Source: Gambelia wislizenii (lineage: Eukaryota > Chordata > Lepidosauria > Squamata > Crotaphytidae). From it: a DNA stretch of 64,000 bases. The translations under genes were made by a program, and so were the position numbers. This document shows, piece by piece, positions 15,458-26,098 of this stretch (position 1 is the stretch's first letter; each line of letters begins with the position of its first letter). A model generated the notes under the pieces. It worked only from the letters and a program-made list of their open reading frames with translations, did not search any database and was not told the origin of the DNA. The DNA is taken from positions 563,001 to 627,000 of the forward strand of contig JAUMIR010000012.1 in the NCBI GenBank assembly GCA_030847615.1, read 5' to 3'.

Positions 15458-15476
15458 TCTCTCACACACACACTCA
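15426..15476. repeat. (GT)n followed by (CA)n microsatellite
   Basis: A GT run is followed after a short CTCTCT spacer by CACACACACA, so the two halves are self-complementary and could fold. It is in the first intron of HMOX2. Confidence 0.9.
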
Positions 15477-15611
15477 CTCAGGATTAGCGAGGGGGGGCAA
15501 CAGAAAGCCAGAGGTTTGGCCCACATTCAGCTTTCTTTCCTTTAGACCTCAACAGTCCAAAGCTTTGGGTTTTGATGGTCCACTCAGAAAACTCTTCTGG
15601 GCAGATTGTAG

Positions 15612-16045
15612 AAATCGTAGGGTTAGAATGGATCCCCAGGGGCCATCTAGTCCACCCCTGCCATGCAGGAATAGGCCACGGAAACACTCCTAAGAAGTGG
15701 CCATCCACTGTTTAAAGGCCTCTGTAGAAAAAGAGCCCACCAATTCCTCTGCTGAACGTCTCCTCTCACAGTCAAGAAGCCCTTCCAAATGTTGAGTGGA
15801 ATCTCTTGCCATTTGCATCAGTTGGTTCACATCCCATTCTCTGGACTAGCAGAAAACAAGCTGGCTCCATCTTGTATGTGTCATCCCTTTATTTTGTGTA
15901 AAGATAGCTGTCACCTCCCATTTTAGTCTTCTCTTTTCCAACTGAAGCACCCCCACTTTCCTTAGCCATTCCTTGTAGGTCTTGTGGTTTCCAAACCTTA
16001 GACCATCTTGGTTGTCCTCCTCTGGACACATTGCAGAGGACATGT
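15612..16045 (-). mobile_element. CR1 LINE 3' fragment
   Basis: The reverse complement contains the familiar CR1 3' portion, with GGCCATCTAGTCCACCCCTG and later TCCTCTGGACACATTGCAG as plus-strand landmarks. There is no open reading frame. It lies in HMOX2 intron 1. Confidence 0.8.
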
Positions 16046-16572
16046 GGGGGGGGGGTGTCAGAAGCTGGCTCGAGGCCTCTCCTCCCCTCCTCCTTGGCAG
16101 CCTTTCTTTTTTGAGAAAGCAGCAGCAGCTGTAGCGTGAAGGGTGGCCTGTCCTGTGCTCAGCAGCCAACCTGCTGACTTCACCTGGCTGCTCCCTGCCC
16201 TCCTCCCTTGTTGCTGACAGGCCCCATCCTTACCAGGGATGGGTGGACAGACAGACATTCCCATTCACCAGAGCTCAGGGTGGATGCCTCTGGGTGATGT
16301 GTGTGTATGTGTGTGTGTGTGGTTAGTCTCTTCTCTGTCTGAGTGAGGTGGGGCCACCACCCATCAGGCTAATGCTGCACATCAGAGGGCCAGTTCCAGC
16401 CCTGGAGACTCGGAGAGCATTGGGTTTCCTCTATCTGCAGTGATCTCCTACGAATGGTTCAGTCGCAGGGACCTTCTTCCTGGGTGCTGTGACTGAGTCA
16501 GTCTCTCTCCAGATAGGACACAGGTCTGGAGAGGAGGAGGCTTGAGCGTCTGCCAGTCCAGCCCGCTGCAGG

Positions 16573-19500
16573 ATGTCGTCCGATGTGACAGAGGCGCTAG
16601 ATGAGCCTGAGAACCTGACCTATGAGGAGGCGGAGGAAGATGAGGAGGAAGACAATGTCAGGTGGGTGTCTCCCCCCCCCCGAGTCTGGATGGCTGGCGT
16701 GGGGTGGGCGGATGGTGTCAGAGGTGACAACCCCCTTGCAGCTGGCTCTGATACTCCTGTGCGAACTGTGGCTGCACCTGGGCAAGAGGGCTTGGTGCCG
16801 AAGGCCCGCAGAGGGCACTGTGATGCTTGGCCTCAGGTGTGGCAGGCTTTAAAAGGAGGCGTTCAGGTGGGCAGGGCTTTGGGAGAGGCAGCCTTAAAGG
16901 TTTGCCAGGCTGGGCAAAAATTGTTCCCAGTTAAGCCAGTATGGTGGAGTGGTCTGAGTGTTGGACTACAACTCCGGGAGACCGGGGTTCAAATCCCCAA
17001 TCAACCATGGAAACCCAGGGGGTGAGTCCCACTCTCTCAGCCTCAGGAGTAGCAAAACCCCTCTATAGGTTCACCTTGGGGTTGCCATGAGTCAGAGATG
17101 ACTTGAAGGTGCACAACAACACCACAGCAGGGGAACCCAAATGCCATGCTCTCCTGCTGCCTGTCCCGGGCTTGGGTGTTAGCTCCGGTCCTGTGCAGAA
17201 TAACCGTTGTCAGTGGGCTGGCTCAAGCCAACTCTGCCAGGGAGCCCCAGGGTGGCTTTGGAGTCGTCAGCGGCTTTTAAGAAAGAGGAATGAGCCAGCC
17301 AGTCTGGGTGGGAAGTGAAGTGAAGGGAGGTGGTCCTTCCGGGGGGGGGGGGATTCTGGGGATCTCTCCTCCACAGGAGCCTTGCTCAGAGGCTTCTCAG
17401 AGCCCACGCCACCATCTGATTCTCTTTGTGCTGCCTTCCCTAACCCAGAGCTCCTTTCCCACGTGTGTGTGGACTGCAGCTCCCATCACCCCCACCCAAG
17501 CACAGCCATTGGCACAGGTCGGAGAAGGCTGCCTTAACGGCTTCAGAGTGCCCAGCCTGCCTCTCCAGAGTCATATTTGTGTCTGGGGCAGAAGACCTCT
17601 CAGCTGGATTCAGGACTGGTTGTGGGGAGAGGGGAGAGGGGAGGCCTCCTCCAACCGGTTCAGGTTGGATTGGGACCATGGCGCCCCAAGCGGCTGGAAC
17701 TGCTGTCTCGGCCAGACAGTTGCAGCAGGAAATAAGGTTGTGGGAACTGATTTGTTGTGGGTTTGAGGTTTGATGCACTGATGGTGTAGGGAGTTTTTAA
17801 GATGGTGTGTGAGTTTTTAATCTTTGTTTTAAGTAAGATGTAAGTGACTTTAATTCTGTTGTTAGTAAACTAATACTGTTGTAATTTTGTATGTTTTTAA
17901 ACTACGTGTGTTTTTATTGTCATTTTCTGCCTTTTTGTGAGCTGCCATGAGTCCCAGTCTGGGAGAAGGGCAGGTTATAAATGGATGGATGGACAGGGGG
18001 GGAGTTTGCCAGATGGTGGAGGCAGTGCCTTTGAGCCTGGCCTTGGCCACCTCCACCTGGGAGGGGGGATGCCTCTGGTGGGCTTCAGAGGGCCTCTCTC
18101 CACTCCCATGGCATAACTTCACCTGGGAAACATCTTGGTGGGTCTTTCAGAGTCGTGGGGCCCACTGCCCCATTTTCCGTAGGTGAGGGTGGGCCTGCAG
18201 ATGTAAGCCCCGTACTCACCTGCCCCTGAGACCACCCTCTCTGCTTCCCAACAGCCCCACCGACTTGTCTGAGCTGCTCAAAGAAGGGACCAAGGAGTCG
18301 CATGACCGGGCCGAGAACACCCAGTTTGTCAAAGAGTTCCTGAAAGGGCGGATCAAGCGGGAGCTCTTCAAGGTGCCTTGGGGAAGAGGAGCCGGGGAGC
18401 GCAGGAAGGGGTGGCCCTGGAGCTGTGGTCGGCAGCCACACTTTTGGAGACGGGGCCCTGCGTTGCCCCCATGTTGGGGAGGGGAATAGAGGGCTGGGGG
18501 AAAGAGGGGTGCGCTGCCATCCCCTTGCTGCTCATGGCTCCTCCGTCCTGCCTTGCAGCTGGGCACGGTGGCCCTCTACTTCACGTACTCGGCCCTGGAG
18601 GAGGAGATGGAGCGCAACAAGGACCAGCCTGTCTTCACCCCGCTCTACTTCCCTCTGGAGCTCCACCGGAAGGAGGCGCTGGAGAAAGACCTGGAGTATT
18701 TCTACGGGGAGGGCTGGCGGGAGAAGATCCAGTGTTCGGAGGCTACCCAGCGCTACGTTGAGCGTATCCGCCATGTCGGGAGCCACCAGCCAGAACTGCT
18801 GGTAGCCCATGCCTACACCCGCTACATGGGGGACCTCTCGGGGGGCCAGGTGCTGAAGAAAGTGGCCCAGCGGGCTCTCAAGCTGCCCAGCACTGGCGAG
18901 GGGATCCAGTTCTATGTCTTCGAGAACATCTCCAATGCCCAGCAGTTCAAGCAGTTCTACCGGGCCCGGCTCAATGCCCTGGACCTGGACCAAGAGACCA
19001 AAGAGCGGATCGTCAAGGAGGCCAACCGGGCCTTCGAGTTCAACATGCAGGTGGGCAGCATATCAGGGATGAAGGCAGGTTGGCAGGATTTTGGGGTGGA
19101 GGGACCATGTGTGCTCCCTGACTTGAGGACCCCACCCCAAGACCAAAGGGCTGCTGCATCTGAGCACAAAGGGATCTGTGGACCTTAGGTGTCCAATGTC
19201 AAGTAAGACAAGGCGGAGAACAATGCCACAGGCTCTGATTGGTCTTGCAGCTCTGTTTATCATGATTAGAACGCACTGATCTTTCACCAACGTCACTCCT
19301 TGCTGGCCAGGCCAGTATGTGGGGAGAGATGGGCTGCGCTTAGATGGGGAGGGACTCTCAGAGGCAGGGGGTTTCTGCCATAGTTGAATATGCCTTTCCT
19401 CTTCAGGTGCTGTTTGACTCTTGAAATGACAAATGAACAGAGTTTCCTTGGTTTTTCTCCAGAGAGTGCTCTTTCCCAAAGTGTCCCTGATGTCTCTGAA

Positions 19501-20766
19501 TTAGTGACTCCTTTGGTTTTGTTTAAGAGCCCAGTTCATTCTGATTTATGTCTTTACTCTGTAGGGCAGTTTGTCCTGGCCCGTTCCTGGCCCATTCCCT
19601 ATGGCAGGCCCTGTTCAGGGCTTGTCTGTCTTCTCCCCGTCTCCGCACCCGTAGTTTCTCCAAATGGAATCTCTTCCACTCGGGACCAGCCAGATTAACC
19701 CATTTTGAACACATCTCCTGGCAGGCTGAGAAGGGGGGTAATCCTCCCCAGTGGGTTCCCCCAGCGTGCCTTTCTCAGCTCAGGGCCTGGACTTGAGTGG
19801 GAACAGCTGTCCCCCATCTCTTCCTGTTTCCCCTCCAGTCCTGGGTGCAAAGAGAACCTGTTCGTATGGCTGCGGTTGAGCTCTCAGTTGGGGCAGGATC
19901 CAGAAGTCTGCTAAGTCTATTGCTATAGACAAGTTTCTTGCCCCAGTAGCAGGGGTGGGAATCATTGCCCTCTTGATGATGCTGGACTCCCAACTCCCAG
20001 CATTCCTCATCATGGGCTAGGCTGGCTGCTGGGAGCTGCAGTCCAGCAATATGACGAAGGGTGCACAGTTCACATCCTCCGCCCTGTAGGCGGGGAAAAA
20101 GAAAGATTTTAAGCTGCTAGGCAGGAGCCCGGTTTCATTCCTGATAGTGGTGCCAGTTTCCACCCTTAGGAGGCCCCGTGTGAAATGCCTGGAGGGGAAA
20201 TGCCCTGTTTCTCCTCATCCCTGGGGCCCATGAGACATTTGAGGCCCTGGTTTTTGGGGTGCTGGGGTTGGGCTCTGACTTACTCCCTGCCCGTGAGGGG
20301 AACTCGCTGTGGCTGGCAGCCAAGGCAGAGGAAAGGTTGCGCTTCTGGCCTGGGCGTGGGCGGCATGACGCAGCTGATGTTTGTTCAGCCTCACGGCAGC
20401 CCTTTACCTTTCTCTGCAGGTCTTTGAAGAACTGGACAAGATCGGGGCTTTGCTGACTGAAGAAGCCCAAGATGGTGGCCTCCCAGTGCATGATGGGAAA
20501 GGTGACCTGCGCAAGTGCCCCTATTACGCAGCCAAGTTCGGTGGGTCTCCTCTTTTCCTCTCCCCGCCCCTTCAGTCACTCATGGGGACTCCTTTCTGTG
20601 TCTAACTGGCCCTCTTTTCTCTCTTTCTTTCCCCCCCCACCCCAAAGCTGGTGCCGGGGTCTCGGCCGGCTGTCCCTTGGCTCTGCTGAAGCAGCCAACC
20701 GTCCAGCTGGTCCTGGCGGCCTGCGTGGCCATTGCTGCAGGAGTGGTGGCCTGGTACGTGATGTGA
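16573..20766 (+). CDS. HMOX2: Heme oxygenase 2
   Basis: Five coding exons: 16573-16661 (ATG), 18255-18372, 18559-19050, 20420-20540 and 20648-20766 (stop TGA 20764-20766), in phase and giving 312 residues (human about 316). The enzyme oxidises haem to biliverdin, CO and iron using cytochrome P450 reductase electrons at the ER membrane. The N-terminus is short and acidic. [20 protein letters not shown] contains the expected axial haem ligand His46. [20 protein letters not shown] is the haem oxygenase signature. Two Cys-Pro haem-regulatory motifs are kept, C266-P267 and C282-P283. The C-terminus is a hydrophobic tail anchor ending AWYVM. The third human Cys-Pro site (C127-P128) is C128-S129 here. 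The start codon lies after an acceptor at 16510-16512. Intron 1 (13309-16512) and the introns at 16662-18254 and 19051-20419 hold repeats but no other gene. Confidence 0.98.
16936..17124 (+). mobile_element. tRNA-derived SINE with BovB-like tail (Sauria SINE type)
   Basis: The head has a pol III B-box-like GGTTCAAATCC (16986-16996), and the 3' end reads GTTGCCATGAGTCAGAGATG then ACTTGAAGGTGCACAACAAC, the BovB-like tail of squamate Sauria SINEs. It lies in HMOX2 intron 2. The tRNA-like head is not a tRNA gene because the element continues as a SINE body. Confidence 0.8.
17770..17990 (+). mobile_element. LINE 3' end fragment (L2/CR1-like)
   Basis: A T-rich stretch leads to GAGCTGCCATGAGTCCCAGT, then GGGAGAAGGGCAGGTTATAA and ATGGATGGATGGA, the layout of L2-type LINE tails. 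There is no reading frame. Family assignment is tentative. Confidence 0.5.
19978..20052. mobile_element. Palindromic MITE-like element in HMOX2 intron
   Basis: TGCTGGACTCCCAACTCCCA on the left and TGGGAGCTGCAGTCCAGCA near the right end form inverted arms around about 30 bases. It is a diverged relative of the ACTACAACTCCC hairpin elements elsewhere in the window. Confidence 0.55.
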
Positions 20767-20791
20767 GAGCCCCGCGATGTGAGAGCCCCGC
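20760..20791 (+). repeat. HMOX2: 16-bp perfect tandem duplication across the HMOX2 stop codon
   Basis: GATGTGAGAGCCCCGC occurs twice in succession (20760-20775 and 20776-20791). The first copy includes the last codon and TGA; the second lies in the 3' UTR, so the protein end is unchanged. Confidence 0.97.
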
Positions 20792-20915
20792 GGACACGCT
20801 GCTGCCACCTGGGGGCCGGAAGGGATGGCGGCACTCACTTGCAAGGGCTCCTGCTACTACGGTTTTCCTCCTCGTTTGCCAGCACAGTTCTAATGCCAGA
20901 TATAATTAAGGAACC

Positions 20916-20921
20916 ATTAAA
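20916..20921 (+). terminator. HMOX2: HMOX2 polyadenylation signal (ATTAAA)
   Basis: ATTAAA lies 150 bases after the stop and is followed by a GT-rich stretch. An AATAAA at 21376-21381 could serve as a distal alternative. Confidence 0.65.
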
Positions 20922-20944
20922 CCCAAACACACCCTGAATGTGCC

Positions 20945-22430
20945 CGTTTGCGTATGAGGGATGTTAAAAAAAATAAGAATGCCTAGTAGAATGGACCTTG
21001 AGGCCACACACACACACACACGCACACGCACACACAGACCTAAGCGAGCGGAGGGGGCTGCCTGCTATGTTCCTTGGTCTCAATGCCAAAGCTCTTGCCC
21101 CTTCTTTGCCCTGGGCAGCTGGAGAGGAGGGGATGGTATCTTGGCCAGCTGGTCTCCTTGGGAACAAGAGCTTTGCTTTTCCAAATACCATGCAAAAGGA
21201 GAGGTTGAGGGAGGCAATGGAGGCAATCTACCTCCACACCAGGTATTCCAGCCACCCTTCCATTGTAAGTAGTGTAGGGTGGGTGGGTGGGTGGGGAAAC
21301 TGACTTGTATATATGGGAAAATGCTAACGGTTTAGTTTTCATGTAACTTAAGGACTGCGTTAATGCCTCTGACATAATAAAAAATTTATACTTTGGTGTC
21401 TCAAACCTGCGTTGTGGCTTAGGTGTGGAGCAGGAATTTGAGGCTGCCAGTGGTGTAGCTGATTGCCTAACGCACATGGTGCATCATCCGCCGTGAAGCT
21501 CACAGCCTGTAAGAAGGCAGTGGTAGCCAAAGGCAGCATTCCTCATCGTTGGCTATGCTGGGTCAGGGATGATGGGAGTTGTCGATCACTGTCTGGAGGG
21601 CCATGGGATTCCCCACTGCTGCCATTTGGGAATTTTTTTTTGAGGGAATTTTTTATTGGAATAAGACCATTCTACTAAAAAATACAACCGACCGCAAAAG
21701 GCCATAACAATAACACAAAAAATAATACTAATTATTTTCCTCTTTTCTTACTAATACAAAAATAAATCTATCCTAACACTAATATATTTTTCCCCTTAAT
21801 CTAAACACACTATAATCACATTATATTTACACATTGGGGTTGGGGAGGATGCTAAGCGTGATCTCTTCCATTGCTGGGTGTTCCTGTTTATAGTCAGCCA
21901 ACAAGCACGGTGCCCTCCTCCCAGACAGGTTCTTCAGTGGGTCCATTTAGCCACCCCAGCTGAAAATATGAATCACTGGAATGGTACACAGACTGTGTTT
22001 GGCAGTAGGGAAGAAAAGGGGCCATTGGAGGAGAGCGCTAGCCCAACTGGCTTGTGCTGTGGTTGGTGACGCCTCCTTCTCCTAAGTAATCATAACTGGG
22101 CAGAGGGAAAACCCAGTGGCCAGGTGTAGCACTTGGGCAGCTGTTTCGGAATGCTGGATGGACCCCGCTCTTTGGGGAGGAAGGGCTCGGGGCCACTCTG
22201 CCCTGGGGGCAGGTGTTCAGCTGGACATTTCTCCACGTCTCCCTTTTCTTCTGGCAAAAGACCCTCTTGTCCAACCCTTGCAAGGGCCAAAGCAGCTTCC
22301 AGCTTCCCACCCATTTGCTCTTTTCCTCCTGTCTTGTGCTATTAAAAGACCCTCCCTGTCTCTGAGTTGTACCTCCCATCCCGCCTCCCCCACTGTAATC
22401 TCACACACAGTCACACAGACTCGTGGGTCT
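20945..22430. other. Convergent intergenic interval between HMOX2 and CDIP1
   Basis: Contains a CA-rich microsatellite at 21006-21036, an ACTCCCATCATCC-type MITE remnant near 21,571-21,603 and an AT-rich stretch at 21,640-21,830. No exon or RNA gene is supported. Confidence 0.5.
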
Positions 22431-22436
22431 TATCTT

Positions 22437-22442
22437 TTTATT
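22437..22442 (-). terminator. CDIP1: CDIP1 polyadenylation signal
   Basis: TTTATT on the plus strand gives AATAAA on the minus strand. It is the best signal downstream of the CDIP1 stop and implies a 3' UTR of about 1.7 kb (22,430-24,156). A nearer site may exist. Confidence 0.5.
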
Positions 22443-22697
22443 TATCTACAAACATGGAAAAGTGCCAACTGGTTACTTCTCTTGTGGGCAGTACCAGGAC
22501 GAAACCTTCCCATCTGGCTCAGAAGACTCCACGGATGCATCGGTAGTGCTGGGGACGGAGGGCTTGTCTTTGTGCTCCTCGTCCTTTGTCCATCCGCAGC
22601 TGCCCACAGGACGGAGGGGAGCGTGGGAGGGGTGTGTGATGGGGAGCTGGTGAGACTGCCCTCGTGGCTGAGGTGGAGAAGCCCCCTGCTGAAGGTG

Positions 22698-22800
22698 CAA
22701 ACCAGGAAGGGGCGCTTGTGCCAGACCAAAAGGAAGCCAGGCCTCCAGAGCAGAGACCCCAGGCAGCGGTGGTCTCCCCCTAGGCTAAGCTCCCCTCCCG
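22698..22800. repeat. Unnamed dispersed repeat, copy 1 (CDIP1 3' UTR)
   Basis: Shares CAGGAAGGGGCGCT, TGCCAGACCA, AAGCCAGGCCTCCAG and TCTCCCCCT in the same order with 26152-26255. I do not recognise the family. Confidence 0.65.
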
Positions 22801-23504
22801 CACACACCTGCTGTCCTGTTGCTCATCATCGGTGCAAGACTGGCTTTTCTAGAGGAGTCAGTGCAAAATGGAGGGGAGGGGAGGAAGGCGTGCAGAGGTC
22901 AGCCCCACAGTTAGAATTTTACTGAGAAAAACAAAAGGCAAACTAGAACTCAAAGGACTTTTCTGTCCCGGAAAACGTCTATTTACATGCTGGCGTTGGG
23001 AAGGCAGGAGAAAGGTCTGATTGCAAAGAGACAGAAGTCCCGGCTCCTAGCCTCCCTTGTACCTACGATCAAAACCAAAGGTGAATGGGGCAGAGGCAAG
23101 GCATGGGGGTACAGCCCAACCGCCGTGGAGTGGAGAGGCAGAAGGAGCAGCCAAGGCGAAGAACCCTGGCTGCAAAGCCCAAGGGAAGGGAAATGGGAAG
23201 ACAAAGGTGACTTCCACCACCCTGTAGGCAAGAGGGTTGCTGGTTTGGTGGCCAGGCCCCAGCTGAGCATCTGCCCCACAGAGACAAATGCCCCCTCATC
23301 TCCTGCCTGCCATCCACAGGCATGGCGAGCTGCACACACCCTAAGAAAGAAAACAGTACCTGCCTCTTGGCATAGTGCAAAACACCAGCACGGAACACAA
23401 ACCGGACCAAACAAGGTGGTAGGATCCAAAGACATCATAGCCATGTTAGCCTGGAATATAGTATGCAAAGACATCTTGTAGCACCTTTAAGACTAAGGGA
23501 GAGA

Positions 23505-23645
23505 AAGAAGTTGGTAGCGTAAATTAAGTCAACTTCATCAGAGGCATGGAGCGAAGGTCTGATGAGATAGACGTTTGTCCATGAAAGTTTCTGCTACCAA
23601 ACTCTCTCAGTGAGTTTCAAAGGTGCTAAAAGATCCCTTTGCATA
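23505..23645 (+). mobile_element. Penelope-like element remnant with hammerhead-like core
   Basis: CTGATGA (23559-23565), a stem with GAC/GTC pairing, GAAA (23583-23586), a mini stem III and UA (23595-23596) occur in hammerhead order. The downstream text CTCTCTCAGTGAGTTTCAAA and GGTGCTAAAAGATCCCTTTG is a widespread amniote repeat tail. It lies antisense in the CDIP1 3' UTR. Confidence 0.55.
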
Positions 23646-24156
23646 CAGAACCAAACAAGAGATAAGAAGAGAAGCAAACTCCCCCTGACCCCCAAAGTTC
23701 CCTTTTCATGTAGGTGAGGTGCTGGGGCTCCGTGGCTCCCTGGGCAATGCCGCAAGGGGCTCAGACAGCCCGTGGGGCGGGACGGAACAGAGCATGCCAG
23801 GGCCCAGCAGCCTCCAGCCCTGGAAAGCCAAGCGGGGGAGGGGGGGCAGGTAAAGGTGGATGAGGCCTTCCTTGCAGCCTGTGTGCCTGGCAGGAGCCAA
23901 GCCGGCACCCGGGACAATGTGGGGTGGCATCTTCCTGGGGGAGGAGACACCGAGGAGACTGAAGCAACAGCCCAAGAGGTCTGCCACCATCCTGTGCCCT
24001 GCCCCGCCCCACCGCTACCTGTCAGAGGTCTCCCTGTTCGTGGCATCTGAGATGCCTTTGAGACTCTGTGATGGAGGGAGGAGAAAAGAAACAAGCAAGA
24101 GGGAACTGGGCACGGGAGGAACAGAGGTCTCCTGCAGGGCCAGGTGGGCGCTGCTG

Positions 24157-25385
24157 CTAGCACATGCGCTTGTAGGTGTAGATGTAGGCCTTGCAGTTGG
24201 GGCAGGTGTGGGTCACGTCCTTGAACTCATCAATCAAGCAAGGGATCAAGCAGCAGCCAAGGTCACACCTGGAGGGGAGGAGGGAGAGGAGAAGCCCCCG
24301 TGAGGAGAGGCAGGCCCAAGAGATCCGTCCACTGCAACTCTCCTGCCTCCTCCTCCTACTTGCCCTGGGAAATGGCCCCAGGAGCTGGGAAGCTGCCCTC
24401 CCGCCACTTAAATTCTGGGACCCCCTCCCCACTCACCCCACACCGAAAGCCAGGCTCACTGCAGCCTCCAGCACCCTTCTTACGGAGGGCGCCGCGTCTG
24501 CTGGGAGAGCTGCTTCAGGCCGTCACCCAAGCAGGGTGGGCCAGCTCAGTCCAGGCCCCTGGCCACCAGGCAAGAAACCAAAGTATGCGCAGCCCCCACC
24601 CCTGGCCCCCCATTGGCTGCCCCGCCACGTACCCCACAAAGCAGCAGAAGAAGCCCAGCAGGAAGTTCATGAGGCCGACCTCGTGGGTGATCTTGGTGGT
24701 GATGGCTTGCTGGCAGTGGGGGCAGACGGTGGGGACGGGGGCCGCCTGGAAGATCTCTCCCTGCAGGACGGTCACGGTGGTTGCCGCCCCCGAGGGCACC
24801 AGGACTGTGGCCGTCTGGCCTCCCGTGGGGGCGTAGGCGCCTGCCGGGCCAGGGTAGTAGCCCATGGGAGGGTGCGGCCCAGGCGAAACATAGTAGCTCG
24901 CTAGAAGAAAGAGAGAAAGAGAGCACAAAAAGGGACTTAAAGCAAGGAGCTCTGGTGCCCTGAAAAGCAACAACAGAACCCACGAACACCGTGTGCGTGT
25001 GTGTGTGTGTGGCTTCTCTCCTCTCAAAACAGCTGGAATACATGGCATCATCCACTCCCTGCCGGCTGAAGGGCTGTGGCTTTGGCAAGCCCCTCTGTCC
25101 TCTTCTGTACTTTCCCCACACCTCCAAAGGAAGAATGAGGCACCCCACAGGACTGGTAGTAGGGCCTGCCCCAAATCCAGATGGAACCTTGGAGATGGGG
25201 GGTTGGACAGCCCCCCTATGGGATGTTGGTCAACTGAGAGCAACAGGCTTGATTGACAGCAATCGGGGGTTGGGCAGAGGACTTCTCTTCCTTGTTTTGT
25301 CCAAAATCCGTTTGCCGGTCATCCTAGAAATCAACTGAGAAGCCTCGAGCACATGCAGTGTCCTTTGAGTGGAGGCCTGCTGCAG

Positions 25386-25427
<42 letters not shown>

Positions 25428-26030
25428 TGCCGGGGCAACTGAAAATGGGGGCCTTCTGTGACCATAGCTTCCCCAAAGAAATCTGCCGGCTGCCTTCCTG
25501 GTTATCATTCAGGTATCACATGGCAATCCGTGCAATCTGGCCTCTAAAGAGCAATCCATGGGGGTCTGCAGGTCAGGCAGCCAGGGAGGGGAGTCCCATT
25601 GGGGAAGGAGTGCCTCTTCTTTACCATTTTGACCCCTTAACGGCCTAAAAGGGTTGCATTCTTTTGCAGGGTCTAGAAGTCATGGTAGCATTTGTCTGCT
25701 ATGTTCTTGGGCCTGGGAGCCTTGCAGCCATTGGGGTGGGGTGGGGGGCTGCAGTCAGATTGGGGCAGCTAGGAGCCCCCCCCCTTGCCCCAGGGAAGGA
25801 GGCAGAGGCCTGTCTGTAGAAAGCCCTCTGGCTTGCAACGTTTCTAGAAAAGACAGAAGGCAGGTGGGAAGGGGATCCGCTGCAATTAAGATGGTGAGTT
25901 TACCAGCCCGAATGCCTCCTTGTCTGCCTGATGGGCCCATTCTCTGCTGTAGAGGCTTCAGGGGAAGGAGGGAAGGAAGAGGAAGGGGCCGCTTGGAAGC
26001 GACACTAATAATATCACCATCATCACCACC

Positions 26031-26098
<68 letters not shown>

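Noticed and set aside
16986..16996. Possible tRNA gene (B box)
   Set aside because: The B box belongs to a tRNA-derived SINE that continues into a BovB-like tail; the same holds for 38,098 and 55,745.
22116..22925. A 269-codon open frame on the plus strand
   Set aside because: It is antisense to the CDIP1 3' UTR, GC-rich, has no domain resemblance and contains part of a dispersed repeat.
24515..25243. A 242-codon minus-strand frame
   Set aside because: Only 24633-24900 is a CDIP1 exon; the extensions cross clear splice sites.
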